Positions 63,729 through 64,000 of a stretch of DNA of 64,000 nucleotides are shown here, in pieces. Below the pieces are notes generated by a model that was not told where the DNA came from, did no database searches, and was given only the letters and a program-made list of their open reading frames with translations. The stretch comes from Chrysoperla carnea (Eukaryota > Arthropoda > Insecta > Neuroptera > Chrysopidae). The translations under genes were made by a program, and so were the position numbers. Each line of letters begins with the position of its first letter. Positions within the stretch are counted from its first letter, which is position 1. The stretch covers positions 117,856,368-117,920,367 of the forward strand of contig NC_058337.1 in assembly GCF_905475395.1 (NCBI RefSeq). The letters are read 5' to 3'.

Positions 63729-64000
63729 GTTCTCCTTTTAAGCTCCATCCAATTGTCATAATCGCATACCAGTAACAGTATTTTGTTCCCCCTCTCCTGT
63801 AAAATTAAATTTTCTTTTCAGATTTTAAGGAATTTAAATCAGTATTAACAGCATTCATTATTTCATTATTATTGATTCATATCTTTTTGAACTGAAGTGT
63901 AAAAATTGTATCTAAATAAAATCTAGAGACATAAATTATAAAATTGATATGAACTTATAAGTAAGAATTAAAATTAAAATAAATATAAATAGTAAAATAG
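63729..64000. other. Gene-free window end
   Basis: AT-rich, with no recognised feature. Confidence 0.35.

Overview
This is an AT-rich, intron-bearing, transposon-littered eukaryotic nuclear window, most likely from an insect. The reasons are two spliced protein-kinase genes with GT-AG introns, tRNA-derived SINEs, a non-LTR retrotransposon relic of a type common in insects, and several MITE-like elements. There are no bacterial-style operons, no CRISPR array and no intact rRNA or tRNA gene. The species cannot be fixed from the sequence alone.

Genes. (1) Plus strand, 23971-27294: a complete five-exon gene for a 276-residue NEK-family (NIMA-related) Ser/Thr kinase that is essentially a bare catalytic domain. 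(2) Minus strand, 52484 down to 36752: the last five exons of a TESK-family kinase (testis-specific protein kinase; Drosophila relative center divider). They encode 870 residues from kinase subdomain V to the C-terminus. The ATP-binding N-lobe exon or exons must lie above 52484, probably beyond the window end. The two genes are convergent, with about 9.5 kb between their stop codons. All exon phases were checked by hand and keep frame.

Layout. 1-23.9 kb is gene-free: a partial tRNA-Leu-type SINE at the left edge, short tandem repeats, a 308-bp near-perfect palindrome flanked by direct repeats (4.0-4.6 kb), a TTAA-flanked MITE (14.6-15.1 kb) and a non-LTR retrotransposon fossil (21.7-22.0 kb). 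23.97-27.3 kb is the NEK gene, with repeats in its two long introns. 27.3-36.4 kb is gene-free; it holds a 52-bp LINE 3'-end insertion with a perfect 14-bp target-site duplication, a 158-bp tandem duplication and an imperfect TIR element. 36.4-52.5 kb is the TESK gene, whose 11.5-kb intron (40825-52285) holds a LINE relic, a SINE, MITEs and foldback sequences. 52.5-64 kb is gene-free or intronic to TESK; it holds two further SINE-like heads, a TA-flanked foldback MITE, a degenerate tandem array, a homeodomain-site-like AT cluster and a full SINE copy.

The most notable pattern is a LINE/SINE partnership. The relic at 43 kb, the 52-bp insertion at 27.7 kb and a tRNA-headed SINE at 58.3-58.6 kb share the same 3' tail, as expected if the SINE borrows the LINE's reverse transcriptase. 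I found no convincing new enzymatic or defence system. The kinase genes are recognisable family members, and most remaining structure is repetitive DNA.
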